A stretch of DNA of 64,000 bases. Source: Chromobotia macracanthus. Its lineage: Eukaryota; Chordata; Actinopteri; Cypriniformes; Botiidae. Made by a program: the position numbers and the translations under genes. A model generated the notes under the pieces. It was not told the origin of the DNA. It saw only the letters and a program-made list of their open reading frames with translations, and made no database searches. Shown one piece after another: positions 1 to 15,800 of this stretch. The first letter of the stretch is position 1; every line of letters begins with the position of its first letter. The DNA lies in the NCBI GenBank assembly GCA_036877525.1, contig JAZGTH010000002.1, positions 6,990,501 through 7,054,500 on the forward strand, given 5' to 3'.

Positions 1-3000
1 CCAATAATTTCACACGGATTTGTCTCATCTATTGTATGTATCCACACATTGTATGTTTGTATCCATCTGTGCCTGTGCCCACTGTAAAGCCCCGGATTAT
101 GGATTTGCGTTCAGGAGCTTGAATGAATTGTGATGCTGCAGCAGGTCTGTTGTCACCTTATTTCATTGAGATTGATTTTATAAGCCAGTGTTCTATGAGA
201 TCAATAATGACATCAATACCAGAGCCCTTCATTGTCAATCTCTGTCCCACCCAAAGCAGTGATTACCTGGCAACAATGACACCTCCATCATGGCCTTGTT
301 TTGCTTGTGCAGGTTTCAGGGCTTTGCTGCGATGTACAGAAGAGGTTCCCCTTGCAGCTTGAGGCTGAGTTTGCAGCGGGAACAAAAATAGTCATCCGTT
401 ATCACGCTTTGTAGAGATAGCCTGGATCCTCGGGGCTGAGTAATTTCTCTGAGCCTCTGTCTCTGAAGCACAGAGGCATGATGGGTGTTTTCTCCATTAC
501 TGTCACATCTTGCTCGCAAACAGACAGAGAATTATTTGTCTGGTGTGCCTATTTCACCCAAAAATTAAACGTCTGTCGTTATGTAGTCACCCTCACAACA
601 TTCCAAATCCAGTCTTTCTTCCATAGAACGCAAGAGGAGAAATTTTGTGTAATGTTGACGCTGCTGGTTTTTCTGTAATAAGTGAATGGAAACTGGGGCT
701 GTCAGACCTTCTGGCTGACATTTCCTTTTGTGTTCCACCAAAGAAAGGCAATCATAAGGGTTTGAAACCATATGAAGCTGGGTAAATGAGGAATTTTCAG
801 TTGTGCTTTTAGAACTAGGGATGCAGAATTTAAAAAAAAATCCAGGTGGCAAAATGCGAATTAAGCTGGGTTCCTTTGCACTTGGTTCACTTTTGTGTTG
901 GCTTTCAGCCTTGACATTTAAGCAGCAATATGACATGTTAAAAGTTTCTCATATCATAGTTCAAAATGCAGTAAACAATATTTTTCAAAATAACTGCTGT
1001 GAAATTTTTGGGCCAAATCTTGCAGCTCGAGTGCAATTTAAAAAAATTCAGCATTACAATATTGCAGTATATATTTTTTTTTAGTGTGAAATTGTGCTCC
1101 ACCAGTCAACAATCATCTCTTTTCAGATGATTCTTTTATCTGTTTTGCACTTGTGTGACTCCAACAGCATAAAGAGAATTATGAAAGCTGACTCTGAAAG
1201 GATATTTAGAAGTGCCTCACATGAAATGAGGCACAGCATATTAATTTTCACAGGCATTCAGTGCACCTTGAATGGCATTTTTCTGATCCTGCCATTTACT
1301 ATTATATTTGCTTTCATCTGACTGCACTGTCTCTGCATAAACACCTGTGGCTTTACAGCAATGCCCAAGACACTGAATGTTTCTTCTTACAGGCAAAAAA
1401 AGTCACATAAAATTTCACCCTCTAATCGAGTATAACAACAGGTGATGACAGCAGTGAAACGATACATTTGCCTCTGCCTCAGTGATTTGGATAGCAGAAT
1501 AAACAGATGAGGATAATAGTGATGTAATAATGTCTGTGCATACAGTTTGGCCAGAAATGGAAGAGGGATATGCAGACAGGGTTTTCATTTCTCAACATGC
1601 ACAAATAGAATCATTCAGTGTGTTATCATTGCTACCTGCTACCTGTGTGTTATCGGCTGCCTGTAGAATAATGATGTTAAAGTTTGCCAGAAAATTTCAT
1701 CAGTTTAGGGTTGTATTTTTGGAGTGATTTAGATGGTGGCTAATGTAACAGTTTTGAGGAGCATTATCATAAGAGCATAAGATTTTTAGATAAGTAATGT
1801 AAGATTAAGCTATTCCTTACTGCCTTTTGACAATGTTGGCCATAACCTCATACCTGAGGGGTTTTTTATCTTAAAAGCTCTTTACCTTATAAATATGTAT
1901 TTTTGTTTATATTTCTTTAAAATTGTCTTTACCTTGCTTGTCACCATGGGCCCCTTTAAAAGGGGTTGTCATATACCACCTTTTGAAACAAGACTTTGAT
2001 GTACTATAAAGTATAGTTTAATGCAAAACTCCAGAAACGCCAATTTATTAAACTTAAGCTAGAAAATATCTGGCTCCACAGTTGATTGATTACTGCCCAT
2101 ATTTACATATCAGTTATTCACTGTTCAGCAGTTTGACCCTCCCACTACCAGTGAGGTAGTAATGCGAAAGAAGGATAGTGGCCAGTTAGAGACACTGTTA
2201 CTGATTTCACAATCAAAGAGGGAGGCGACATTGAACTCTTATGCCACAGGAGAAAGAGGGTGGGAAATGGTCCTAATTATGACTGTTTCTAGTGCCAAAA
2301 ATGATTTACTTATCTTGAATGTAATTATGTGGCGTACTAAATGAAACAAATGCTTATTTGAGTGTCATTAGGTTTCATGCTGTCCTCTTATTTTGGTCTG
2401 AGCAGAGTGATAAGAAATCTTTAATATAATGTGCCTTTGGTAACTACCACGCTTCTTGTAGCTTTAATATCAGCTGGTTAAGATAAGATTGCCCACTACC
2501 CTCTTTTATACTAATGAAAAATAAATATTAAAACTGTAAACTTTATTAAGAATATATAACTGAGGAATAAATATTTAACTGGTTTAGGTGCTTGCCAGGT
2601 TTGCCTACAGGTATCTGCAGGCAATATTGTAATTGGCTTTTCACATATTCTAATACTTTCCTTAGCGTGACAAGTTTTTTTTAAAACTATTTTGCAGTCA
2701 GCACTTTTTAATCTTGAGGTTTTTCATTGCTGAAAATTTTGCATCTCTAAGATTAGAAAGGGGGGGAAATAGTTTATTTAGAAGGAAAAGTTAAAATATG
2801 AAGACTTTACATTTTGAAATAAGGAAAAACTCGATTTCCAGTATGGGGTGCAGACGGGTTATGGTAAAGCTGTGCACAGCTCACATCCTGTCACATCATA
2901 ATTTCATACACATCTCCTTTCATTCCTGACCAGTTTCTTGTTATTAAGTCATATTGTTCTGCCCCTCTCCTTTAGCAGCTACAGTACCTCATCATCTTCC

Positions 3001-3854
3001 TCCATTTCACCAAAGCAGAGTTCTGATTGCGTACCTCTGAAACGGTATTGACAAAGCAATGTTTTGAGGTGTAGGACTGACCTTCCTTATCTGGCTTTTC
3101 ATTGAACGCTGCATGCGAACAGATCCAGGGTGATGGAAGAATCGTCATGCGGTTGTAAGTGGAAAGTCTAGGGATATCATGTGTTTCGGTTCTAGAAGTG
3201 ATGAATGAACCAGTTTTTATCAGACATTGGGGCCAGTTATATTAAAGGCTGTGATGGACAGGCCCAAACACAGGAAATTTGGCTCGGGCACACATGATAA
3301 GAAAGATGTGTGCCAGGATTTATAAAAAACACATCAGGTTAGAACCATAAGATGTGTTTATCCAGAATATGTCAAACATGGATTGCAGGAACATTTTAAG
3401 CAAGCATTCAAGGCTGTCAAATAGAGAAGATTGCACTACATAAAAATGCCAAGTGTCATCACAAAGCATAAAGCTTGCCTGCATATAGGGTTTAATCTAA
3501 TGAATATCTTTAGAGTTACTGCCAATAACTGTCTTTGATTATATATGTGTTCTAATGTTCAAATCCCTTGAGTGTACTTTACATTTTAACAGTCAGTTAG
3601 ACTGAGCATTGCTGTTAAGCTTATGATTATGTTCTCTTAGCAGAAGCATTTGAGAGTGAAGCTTTCTCTTCACTCTTATAAAACTTGTATATTTATATCT
3701 TAAATGTTTCTTTTTTCTTCGACTACCATCTTAAATAGTCACTACCATATAAATATAGTCAATATGTATCTTATGTTTGTTTGTTTTACTGTTTTACTAA
3801 CTACCCAAACCAGTTTTAGGGTATCTAACATTTTCCACTGTGATCATTTCTCAG
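1..3854 (+). other. ipo11: ipo11 intron (upstream of first visible exon)
   Basis: No coding exon, RNA gene or clear repeat was recognised here. The open frames are short and lack family motifs. By position it is intron of ipo11, because the first exon in the window is internal and begins with a splice acceptor at 3854. Confidence 0.6.
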
Positions 3855-6800
3855 TGTGATCCAGGACAAGTTCTGCGGGATCGTGAACATCAGCGTTGAG
3901 GCGCTGCACGATGTTATGACAGAAGACCCTGAGAGCGGCACCTTCAAAGAGTAAGCTCTGTTTAATGACTTTTCTGCTGCCTAATGACCTGGAACATGCC
4001 GGACAAGGGCACACACTGTCATGTTGCCGTGTTTAATGACACATGCTTGATGCTGGCAGCCCCAAAATCACACTTGACATCGTGGAAAATTATCAAATGA
4101 AATTCCAGTGTCAGAAAGGATGCTGTTCTCTGCAGGTCTTGTTTTATACTTTTGTTAGTGGTTTAAATCTTCAAAGGCCGACAGCTGAAACAAAAATGCT
4201 AATTTTACTCAATTGTAGTAGTTTTTTAGGAATTTAGCTTTTAAATATAATATAATATTTTCTGTAGCAAAAGTTTAAGTCATTTAACTTCTTTCTTCAA
4301 TTTTGTATGTGATTTTACAACAACATACAGGCCTCAAAATTACTATTAAATATTGTTTAAATAACTAATTACTACTGTATAAATCTTGCTGTTTTTGCCC
4401 CACCATATTTATATGCAGAAACAAAAATTATGCCTCTTTTACATGATGAGTTACCCTGGACAGTTTCTTACACACTGCTTTCTCTCCTTTCAATTTCTAA
4501 TTTGTTGGCCAAAATGTATTTCCTAACTGGTATAATTCATTGTAACATCAAAGCAAACCCAACAAATAATTTGACATGTACCTGCATGTAAAGCCGTGTC
4601 TGTATGAAACATCATTCACGCAATGGTAATCTTTTAAATATGTGTGATATGTCATATCACTATACGTTTTCTTTGTTTTATGTATTGGTTTGTGCAGTAC
4701 GCTGGTCATGAAATGTGAATGACGTCGCAGGGCAGCCAATAATTCTCGACTCCAGGATAAGGTGCCATACTCTCATGTTCACCACCTAGGGCATTTTATC
4801 ATTTCTAGGCAGGATGGATGCACAAGCTGCCTCATGCATACTTCAGTGGAGTGTCAAAATAGCATTCATAAATGGAGTGAGAGTTTACATAGGAGTGCAA
4901 GGCACTGATGGAGAACAGGAAAAAGTGTCACATTTAAAAAATGAAATGTAACATGATTGTAATTTTTTCTACTACATGCTCGCTCTCTTTTGCACACATA
5001 CATGCATGCCTCACAACCTTACACCCTCTCTCTGGTTTCCTGTCCTACAGTGGCATGCTGATGAGCCACTTTGAAGAGCCAAAGCTGATGGATGATGAGG
5101 AGCCTCCGACAGAACAGGACAAGAGGAGAAAACTGGTGAGTGTATAACCGCAGATCAAAGGTCACTGATGTTATACGCTCCTATTGATGGCAAGTGCCAC
5201 CGAGTGGCCCATATTGATGATTTGTAGTGGATGAACGAATCTCTTGACGAAACAGTACATTAAACTAATTTGACACAAAGGATTCATTGCATAGCTATCT
5301 CCATGCTGTGAGTGTCACGAACAGAAAGGTTAAAGGAAAATCAAAAGATCAGTTATGTCAGATATGTCAGTTTTTCATGGTCTAGTGCCACCAACATCCA
5401 ACTTAAGATTAAGAACCAACAGAAATTCATTTATCTGATGTTAAAACACTCTCTTCTTACACAGCTTAAAATGTATAGTTCTGGAAACCTATTACTAACC
5501 TATTACCTATTATTACTGTGACTTCATTTGGTTACCCTAGTGTAACACTAATACACTTAAGCTTTAACTTAGTAACTTTAGGGTGTAGTGAGATTTTTAA
5601 AACTTGCCTACAGAAGTTGCTTTCTCATAAAATAGAAAATTATTGAAATGAACAAATTTGTCTGAGGTGCAGCAGTATAAAACCAGATTAAAGTTTTTTT
5701 CTTTAATTAAGTGAGATGCTTTTCCTAATCATCTGCATAATAAAATGTTTTAGGCAGTATTTTATACTTTTTTTCAGTATTTCAGGCATTTGCTGGTTCA
5801 GATGAAACACATTTACATGCTAGCAAGTCATGACCTTTGCTTAGTGGTCTTATGTGACCGTAGATGTGCAAAAACAAATGTTCGAGGCATGGAAAGCGAT
5901 AAATTAATTACATAAGTGTGATTGTGAGTTGATTTTGTTTAACTTTACAACATTTCGCATCAATCTAAACAATGGAGTGCTGATATTACTTTTATTGTTA
6001 CTTTGTGATGTATGTGTACATTGACCAGCTTTAAATACACAAAAGTGTTTTTTTACACATTATAACACATTTACTTACTTTGACATAATGGCTTTGTTCT
6101 GTTCTGTGTGATTTCTGAACTTTTAAAACTTTTGAAACTGATTGGAACTGAAGCCACAGCGTTCCACACAAAAGATAGCATGTATTTTTTAGCAAATTGG
6201 GAAAGCCTTATGTTATGGATAATTTAATTTGAAATCAAATCCAGATGGTATGTTTAACAACAGTGAAGTCTTTTGCATTCCTGAGGAAATTTAATTGTCA
6301 TCAGAACTCCACAAGTGAAGTATTATCCACAGTCAAAACACTGTCAAGTGAAAAAATCATTCTTTAAAAATAAAGAACTGAATATGTGAACATTAACTGC
6401 GGTGGACATATAATAATTTTCTCATTAAATATTTTAATTGATTGGCAGCCATAGTTTAATCAATTGAGCAATCCTTGAATGAACTGAATGCGTTTATCCG
6501 TTAACTGCAGAAAAAGAGATTTATGGATGTTTAATAGTTTAATCGAGTCCAGCCCTTTATTAATCAATTGAATGATTAATTCATTTATTTGATTGTTTAA
6601 TTGATTGAATAAAAGAGAGACTAAGGTACTCCAATAAGGTTGTGTTTTGTTTTCGTTTGATTATGTCTTGCTTTAATGCCTGTACTTGTCGGAAACTTTA
6701 ACGTACCTGGATCGCTTTGTCTCGGCTGAAGTCTGGCAGCAGTGACTGCAATGGTATATTGAATTATGTTTGTGCTCCTGCAGCAAGTCGTATGCTGTTC

Positions 6801-9800
6801 AGAGCAGTTGCAAGGGGGCCAGGGTGGTGGGCAGGGAAAACCGATAGAGGAAAAGGACACAGAGAGCAATCAGTCCCCACATAACAGATGACGGGGGTGC
6901 AGAGCAGTCAGTAAATAAAGTCAGAGATGTATTGCACTACAAATCTTCACTGACACATGGAAGATGTTAGTTCCTGCTGGTTAATGATGCACAAAATGAA
7001 TTAAAAGGCAAAAACGTGTGTTTTTTTTTAGCTTCCTCCAGCACAAATACATGGTTTGATGTAAAGAGATTTGTTTTAAATCATCGCAGCTATTAACCGC
7101 TGATCTATCATGAGGAGGATGTTACAAACAGGTTATGCGGTCATCCCACAGAAAATTGGTGAAACTACTTTTGATAGCAGACATTTCTGGGATTGGTACC
7201 ATGTTAACCTTGTTTAACCTTGTTTTCCAAACTGGTTAACCTGTCGGTCGGGTTGTGACTGATGTGCACTGTGCATCATTGCCATTATAAAAAAGAAATG
7301 AAAGTGAAATGGTTTCACCTTGGTCTTTTATGAGCAGATGGCCCTCATTTTTATTGGATATGTTTTGTAATTTGCTGTAGAGCTTCATATGGGTTTTTTG
7401 TTTCTGTATTCCCACCATAGTGTGTCTGATGAAATGGTGTATCTGGCCTTTGACCTCTTACAGTAGAGTACAGAATCAGAACCCTGCTCAAAAGAATGTC
7501 ATTCTGTCGTTGTTTACAGTCATGCATGCTGACAAATCGCATTTAAGATATACAGTATCTCATGTCAATTAATTTGAAATGGATTTGTCATTTTATTGGT
7601 TAAATAGGTTGATGCGTAATCTGTTATTGTTAATACTGCAAACCATTAATGTCAATACTGAGGTTTCACCTTACCCCCTTTTCCTCCTTGACAATAATTT
7701 TGTTTCATAATTTGCTTAAAGTTTCAGGATTTGAAGGTCAGTCCAAACATAAGTTTCCCATAAAATAAGAATTAAAACTGTTTCCCTTCTGAAATGCAGT
7801 ATAACAGTTGCATTGATTTAACAAGCATGTTTCTTTCTGGTTTATTACCCATACATCCTTAGGTGTGCTAGATTTGTTTAGCCTGATAAGTATTTTTTAT
7901 TTACTGGTGCTCTGAGCATTTCCACTTTTCATTAACCTGATGAGGAGGGTTTTGTAAAAATTTGTGGAAATGTAAATAATGTTCTTCAATTACTGTCACA
8001 TGACTTTGTCTGCATTCATTTTTGGTCCAAGTTTAAGCGTCTCAACTAACTTTTTCCCAATGATTGCTTTAAACTATTATCTAGTGGCATTAGCATATTG
8101 TAGAGAGAATTCAAAGCTAAATTTGAACCAGAATATTACTGCAGTATGTACAGTCTTCACTAATGTATTCAGGTAGCTCAAGATGTTAGAGTTTGTTCCA
8201 AATCACATTTAAAAAACTCTGAGTGATTCTGAAATGATGATAGCTTCTTTCACTATGCAGATAAAAACTTTGAAGCCTGCTCTCATGCAGTTAGTCTAAA
8301 TAGATTATTATGCAGTTTTTAGCATAATAGTAACATGCAAATTTTGGCTTAACAAAAACTTTTGAAAACTCAGAGGTGTATGCCAAGTAGAGAAATTTAG
8401 TAGCACTCTGTTATCCTGAAGTGGACATTTTGTCCTTTGAATATTTTGTCCTTTAATGGGCCCAGTGGCATACAGTGCATGCTGGTTATGAGGGTCAATG
8501 AATTGTGACCCTTAAGAGAACTTCACCTACAAAGAAAAGAGTCACCCTCATTGTTCACTCTCATGTTGTTTCAAACTCCTGTTGTGTTATTTTTCTGTGT
8601 ATTTTTTTGTTACACACTGCTTGCTATACAACTGTCATACAACTCCAAAAAGCACAAAAACATTGCTGTAAAAGTTGTCCATATGACTTGTGTACTATAT
8701 TCCAAAGAACAAAATAGTTTTGTGTGTATACATGCACAAAATACATGTGTTTTCCATAGAAACAACAACAACATGCAAATTGGGAAAATTTTTCGTTGTA
8801 GGTTGAACTGTCCCTTTAAATCCATCAGAGCATGTTTGTTTTAAAGTCAAAGTTCAAAATTGCTTTTTCCCTTCCAGAATACTCTTTGGTTACATGCAAC
8901 TGTTTCTAAGGTCTTTGACCTTTTCCACACCTAAATGAAGAGCTCTCAGCACGTCTCAGACAGCTTAACCTTCAGTTTGTTAATGGGACCACACTGAGAA
9001 ACCACTCCAGCATACTCTGCCCTCTTGTTTTACGTGGCCGTGCATTAACTCAGCTAGCATAACATCACTCTGCCCTCTTACCGTTGAGCATCACCCCTCT
9101 GTGACTAGAGAGAATCTAGAAGATGAATCAAGTGCTGCTGGACAGATTTTTGCTTGTTATTTAGAAGTATCATGCAACACAGGTTTTTTATCATGTTCTG
9201 GCATTTTTCTAGTCGTCTACAGGGTGTGTTTAATTATTTTCTTAGCAGACTCATTCTGGAAGACTCACATTGACACTTCATTCTCAGGTTGCTCAGGGGG
9301 AGGATTTTGTGCAATTAAGTCGCTTAAAATGCTAAATGGCAAGGACTTAACAGATAGATAATTTGTTTATCTCAGTTAACGTGTTTTCTCCCTTGTGTAA
9401 ATAATTGTTCATAGTTTATTTGGTGTTTCTGTAGTAGCAGTTTTTTTATTGTGTTGCTGCTGTACTAGAAATGCTAATTTTGACCTTTCATAATCTCTTC
9501 CTTCAGTGGTATATTTAGTCGCAAGAAACAGAGTTGAATCATGAATGTTAACTTCACCTAGGCCTTTGAAAAGACTAATAGCTTTTATCTCCCATAAAGC
9601 ACAATTGTATGGTAGACAAAGGAAATATAATCCAGATTATATTTAAAGACCCTGCCTTTCTTTCACAGGCGTCTTTTTTTTTTTGTAATTCATGTCTGAT
9701 AGGCTGTTTTTGTTATCAAATGGTTTATATGAGGTATCAAACAGACTTCCTAAAGTTTGTTTCATGACGTTGTAACTGTGAAAAAATACAATGTACAATG

Positions 9801-12800
9801 TACAGAATTGTTATCGGTTTCAAAAGCTAGACTTTTGCTTACACATTGAGTCTGATTAGCATTGGGAGTGAAACTATCAATACATGGACACTTTTACTGC
9901 ACAAAGTGTAAAATTACAAAGTCTGTCTGTCAGATGTCAACTGTATCAATCTGCTGGTTTATTTCAGTGAAGTAGAATTGCAGTGTCCCAGTCAACTTTT
10001 TTGTATTGTAGTCTTTGATGACTAGCATTTTATACTGTATACATTTTTTGGTTTTATTATATGGAACTATTTAACTGAAACTTCAGTATTGAATGAAATA
10101 TATTAATAATCAATATGAACCTCTGTCTACCTCTGTCTGCATTCTGGGAGTCTTATCTGTAAAGGATACAAGCAGTGCTTAGAACAAAACAAGGTATCTT
10201 AGACAGCAGTATAGTTTTACTGCCTGCTGTCTGGAATAGCAGAAGCACTCGCACGCATGGTTCATTAAAATGCTGCCTAGGTAGGCACTTTGCTAGATTT
10301 TGGAACAGAGCCCAAACTTCCGCAAAACAATTTTCTCTTAAAAGGCTTAATTAAGACTACAGCTCTCACTTAGAAAATTTCCCTTATTTTTAAATTGTAT
10401 TGTGTCAGGTAGGGATATTAAAGCCACTGTCCCATGAAATTTCACCCACAACCTCTTTTCCTTCCCTGGGAAACACCCTGTTAAAGAAAAGCTGCTGCTT
10501 TTCAGGCACATGGAAGGCATAGAATGTCATTCAGAAACAATGATTGATCCCGGATGACTGATGCTGGATTTGAATGGCCAACCTGAGCTCTCATTTAGTC
10601 CACTGCCACTTTGAGTGACTTGATGAGGCTTAAAACTCTAATTAGAAATTCATGGAGCTTGATCCACTCACACGCCCTCATTACCAGCCCTGCATAGCCG
10701 AAGTGAGTCACATCATTAATATCATTTAAGTCTGTTTTAAGAGCATGAGGAAGTGCTGAGTAAGCAAACATGGGCTTAACCTTTTAGACAACTTTGTGGG
10801 GTAGGGTGGGATTTATTGGCGACTCAAGGAGTAAATTACAGCTGCCCCATCATCCCTGAAAAGTTTGATCAGCATAAACAGTCAGGCTGACCTTCCCTTT
10901 TGGAAAATGGATTTATGGGTGTAAATCTATTTACAGTGCTGGAAGTACTTACAGTAGCTATATTCAGTGTGCAAACAATTCACCATCAATGGACCCAGAG
11001 ACCTGATTGGTTATCATCCACGTGCTCTTCACCATGTGTGCCCACTCTTGTACTAATTTGTAAGAATTCATGACTGACACAAACTAATTCAAAATGTCAT
11101 TTGATTACTGCATTTAAAAGAAAACTACCACCCTCCTTACAGTAATCAATTAGGACTCTCTACCCAGCGTAGTCACTTAATATTTATTTTTTTTAAGTGA
11201 TTGAGAGATGTTAAAATATAAGCTATTAAAAAGAAAACAACAGTTTGCTATTTATTTGCAATTTTGTTGATCGTGTTTGTCAATCATGAGAAATTTTCAT
11301 ACAAATGTTTTGATTCATAACGGTCATACTTTTGGAATTCCATATGTAGAAATTGTCTAAATTATGTGCATGTGAAGTTATACATGAAACGATGTCATGT
11401 GTGGATAAATGCCCTTTGAAGGAGCATTTGTTTGTACAACATAAGAGGCAGGGATTGTTTTCCTTCATTTGTAGTATTGAGTTTGGAGTGTTTGATTTCA
11501 AATGGATCTGCTGTAATTGTCTGATAATTGGACGTTCTTATCATTTGTGGGATAGACATTTATTGACGATATGAGAGAGAGGTCACAATCTAATTTATAC
11601 TAATGTTTTTTGTTGTTCAAATGTACTTTTCAAAGGACCTGAAAAGTTCTTTCAGTTGTTGTTTTGTCAATTAATGACTCTTCAGTCTGCTTTTTTTATT
11701 GTTTTTAATTATGGGAAATGGCTTTTGAAGCAGAAGCAATAGTACAGGAATAATTTGCCTATAAAGTGCTTAAAACCACAGATATGGAGAATGTTGAGTC
11801 TAGATAACATTTCAGTCATGATGTAATGAACTATGATCAGTCAGTTGCTATCATAACTTTCTCATGTTTAATGAAGTCCACACTGAGCCCTTGTTAATGA
11901 TGTCGTCGAGCCTTGTTTCTAGTTTAAACACTGGGGAAGAATTGATCAAAGTGGAGTCCAGTTTAAACATAGATGACTGTCTTTTCTTTTGATACAGTTG
12001 AGACTGACTGGGATTTTACATTTCTGTTCTTCACAGCCCTTTTTGTCATTCATTTGATGAAGATCCATTAGAAGTTCACAGTGACGGGAGCAGAATTGCT
12101 TCAAGGGGGCTCAGCTTTATACTGCATGATTTGCAAAGAATGAAACTTAAGTTCTGTTTCTGAGTTTCCTTTTTCCCCTCAAAGTCATACTCGGCGAAAC
12201 CATCCGATTGCCATCACTAGGTCTCAATTCCCAGACTGGAGCTTTTAGTTATGTTGGTTCTAATTGTCCTACAGTGGCAGCCCATTTTCAGAACTGCAGA
12301 TCTGGGTCCTTTCTCCTCTCATTGATTTTTGTATTTTATATAATAATGTCCTTTCAGATTTAGGGATTCTCTAGTGTGAGCTGTGACCATGCAGCTTTGA
12401 AGCATCATTCAGCCACCATGTTTAGCTGTTGATGTTTACACTTGATTTTGTCCACTTACAGAATAAAGGAATCCTCTTTTTTTAAACTGCTAATGACAGT
12501 GAATGTGCCTATAACCTCTGAAAGCTTGGAGATTCTTCAGAGAACAGCTGAATTTAGAACAGCTATTTTTTTGTACCTTGAAGCTGGTCAGCCGCAATTG
12601 ATACGTGTATCGATCGTGTTCTAAGGAAAACATCAAGGCTACATCAGATCACTTGTAAAGGCTGATTTAGGTTGTATGTACCATTTCTTTGTGATGACCA
12701 AGGCCATCTGCAGTACAATTGATTGAATCAATAGATTCCCCTGCTTTAACTTTGATCCTGTAACTATTACGTCATTCTTTTAAAAGCACAACCACGATGC

Positions 12801-15800
12801 TCTGTTCCTTTGCTTATGGTAAAGTGGGGAAACTGTATTGTGTCAAAAAAAAGTCTTTTACAACTCTTGTTTGACCATTTGAGAGTAAGTAATTGACCAG
12901 AGACGTAATGCAAATGATTCTTTCTGTTAAATCAGCTCTTTGCATTGAATCAGGTTAGCAAAACAATTTACAAATCATTTGAACAGTGCACTGATGTGCT
13001 GAACAACGTGTCTCAAACGGCATGTAGCATGTGCACATATTTGCATGTGTGGAGTAGCATGCCCAGCACTGCTTTTAAATATGAATAATGTTTTTGTAGC
13101 CCTTCTTAGTTTCTTGGCTTTGAAACAAGCAGATTTATTTGTAAGGCTGGCTCTGAGGTGGGAATGTTGAAATGTGATGTGGGTTATAGTTTTTGGAGTG
13201 TATGTTAATGTGTGCATAGCCAGCAGTAGCAATGCAGTGCTCTGTGAAATTAATCATTATGACATTTTTAAAATTCACTTAGGAAGAAAAATAAGCAGCT
13301 GTTAAGGTTAATCCCTCAGGACTAAACATGTTATCTATCACAGTCAGTTCGTTCAGACAGCACCAGAAAATCAGTGCTGTAAATATCTCTTTCTCTCTGT
13401 TTTCTCAGGCACTGTTTTCAGTTGTCATCCTTGAATTATATTTTACAGCTAGGTTGATCATCTTCAGTTACGTCATTTTAATTTAATGTATTCATTTTTT
13501 TTAAGGGACCAGTGGCCGTTCTCACTCACTTTGCCATCTGAAGGGGTACAGATGAACTTGACACTTCTAGGCTTGTAGTTGGCTGTGGTTGTAATCACAG
13601 TCAAGACATCATTGACTTAAAAGTGATTTAAGTTAAAAGTGATCTCCTGACACCACTGTTGTGGTGGGTTCTCTGTTTGTGTCAGGGAAGGGAAATGTGG
13701 AACCCTTTAATATTTTTACACTAATATACAAAATATTAGTGTAAAACACAGTGTAAAAATATTACACTAATATTTTTAAATCAGTAAATCCTGAAGTGCT
13801 GTTGAAATGACTTTTCCCCTTTCATTTGTCATCTGCTATAGCGTAGTTACAACATTTGTAGTTGCATGACTTTGTGTAATCAAAGATTGGCATTAAAGTT
13901 GCTCATCAGATACAAACAAGCTGACTCCATGGCACATCTTATTTTGTTAATATATTATACATTCATTAGTGATTGGGAACATTGTACTGCTGCTCATGAT
14001 TAGGGTGATTACGGTTTGGGGTTTTGAACAGTCTAGAAACAAAAGCAACAAGCCCAAAAAAATGCAACTATAAACCCCATAATATCCTGGTTACCACCAA
14101 CAACATCCTAGCATCATTGCATTGAGTTTTGCACAGGCAAGCACCAATTAAATTTTCTACAGAATATGTAGTCCTAGTTTGTTACATCTATGATGCGTAA
14201 AACCATAACACTGCTGTTGGGTTATTTTGAACTTCAAGTCATTGCAACGGCAAGCTTCAAAACGAGTAGCCTTAAATTCCATTGCAGACTTCCTTATACA
14301 GTAGATTTTTATCCAGGCATATTGTAAACTAAAACATTATGTTAATATATTAATTCAAATGTAATAACTGCTTTGTCTCTTCCCCTTCCTCTTCATTTAG
14401 CAGAGCATTATTCATGGGTTACCTGTATTCATGTATTCATTATTGTATTCATGAGTTCCAGAGCTACTGTATCCAGTCATCCAAAGCATTCCTCATTCTT
14501 CCACCCAATAGCATTATAATGTCCCATAATATTTAATATCTAATATCTCCTTAGCTTTAATGACAGCATGCCCACAAGCTGGCATGACCTCTGCAGGTGT
14601 GTGCAAATGGATGATCATGTTACTCTATTGTGAAGCAAGGAAATCTGACCTTTTGTACAAAATAGTTAACATGGTTAATTTACTTTTAACAAATTTACTT
14701 TTTGGATTACTGACCAAGAAATAGTGCAGGTATCTTTCTTAATTATTTTGTTAATGTATTTTTTAAATCCTGCAGTTTTCAGTTTTTTTGTTTATATTTA
14801 ATTTTAAATTCCAGATGAAAAATGTGGGCTTATGGGCTTTTAAACCACTATATGTTTTGATATATAACCACTATTTACTAGACCAAAATAAATCAAGTAT
14901 TATTTTTTTAACTTTATTACAACTGGTGTTACACATGAAAACCAGGTTTTTAGATCGTGCTCTTGGTTCTCAGGCACAAAATCACAAAATTAAAGCTAAA
15001 TATTAGAAGTAAATAGAAGACAATTGTATATAAATGAATATCACTGCATCTGGAGCCATCATTGTACAACTCATGCTTACAGATAAAACAACGTTTAGAT
15101 GAAAACCATGGGTAATTTTACAGAATAGTTTTATTCAACAGTTTGAGTCATTTTAACAATAAACCTTAATCATGTATTGTGTTTTTGTGTGAGACGGCTT
15201 TCTCTGCGCAATGGAAAGCTGGTTCAATTAATGAATTTCAATTCATCGTTATGAGTGCTGAGAGTTCTTAGTTTTAGCACAGGCAACCATGGTTGTGATT
15301 AGCATATAAATGATGAAAGAGAATGAGTGTCTTATATTTTAATTTCTGTCTTCATCTGTTATGTCAGATGTGATAAAAGTCTTGGATTGGGGGCCTTTGT
15401 GGTAACACCAAGAAAATATCTTCACAGTTGTCTGCTGATGTGCCTCGCTGTCTTTGTCTTCCAGCAGATGTGCAGAAGATGTGGATTATGCTGCGTTATT
15501 CTGTATCTTGGCTTTGTTTCTGTATTTACTTCCACTGGGGCCCTGAGTGGATTCGATTTATTAAAAAAAGAGAGCAGAAATCTGTTCTGAGGATCATGTT
15601 CCAGCATGGAAGGTTTTTACACCTTCATGTCTTTGTACCTGTAAGGGCTTATCTTGTGTTAACCACTTGAAAAAGTATGATATTTATCTGTTTAACATTT
15701 TAACATTCTCTGTTTGTCCTTCTTTAGCTGTATACAAAGTAACGTTTCAGCAAGCCTCACCAATGTTTTGATCTGCGAGAAGTTCTGGTTTTCATATGAT

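Noticed and set aside
565..936. 123-codon open frame on the - strand
   Set aside because: No family motif, low-complexity content, and it lies within the ipo11 intron.
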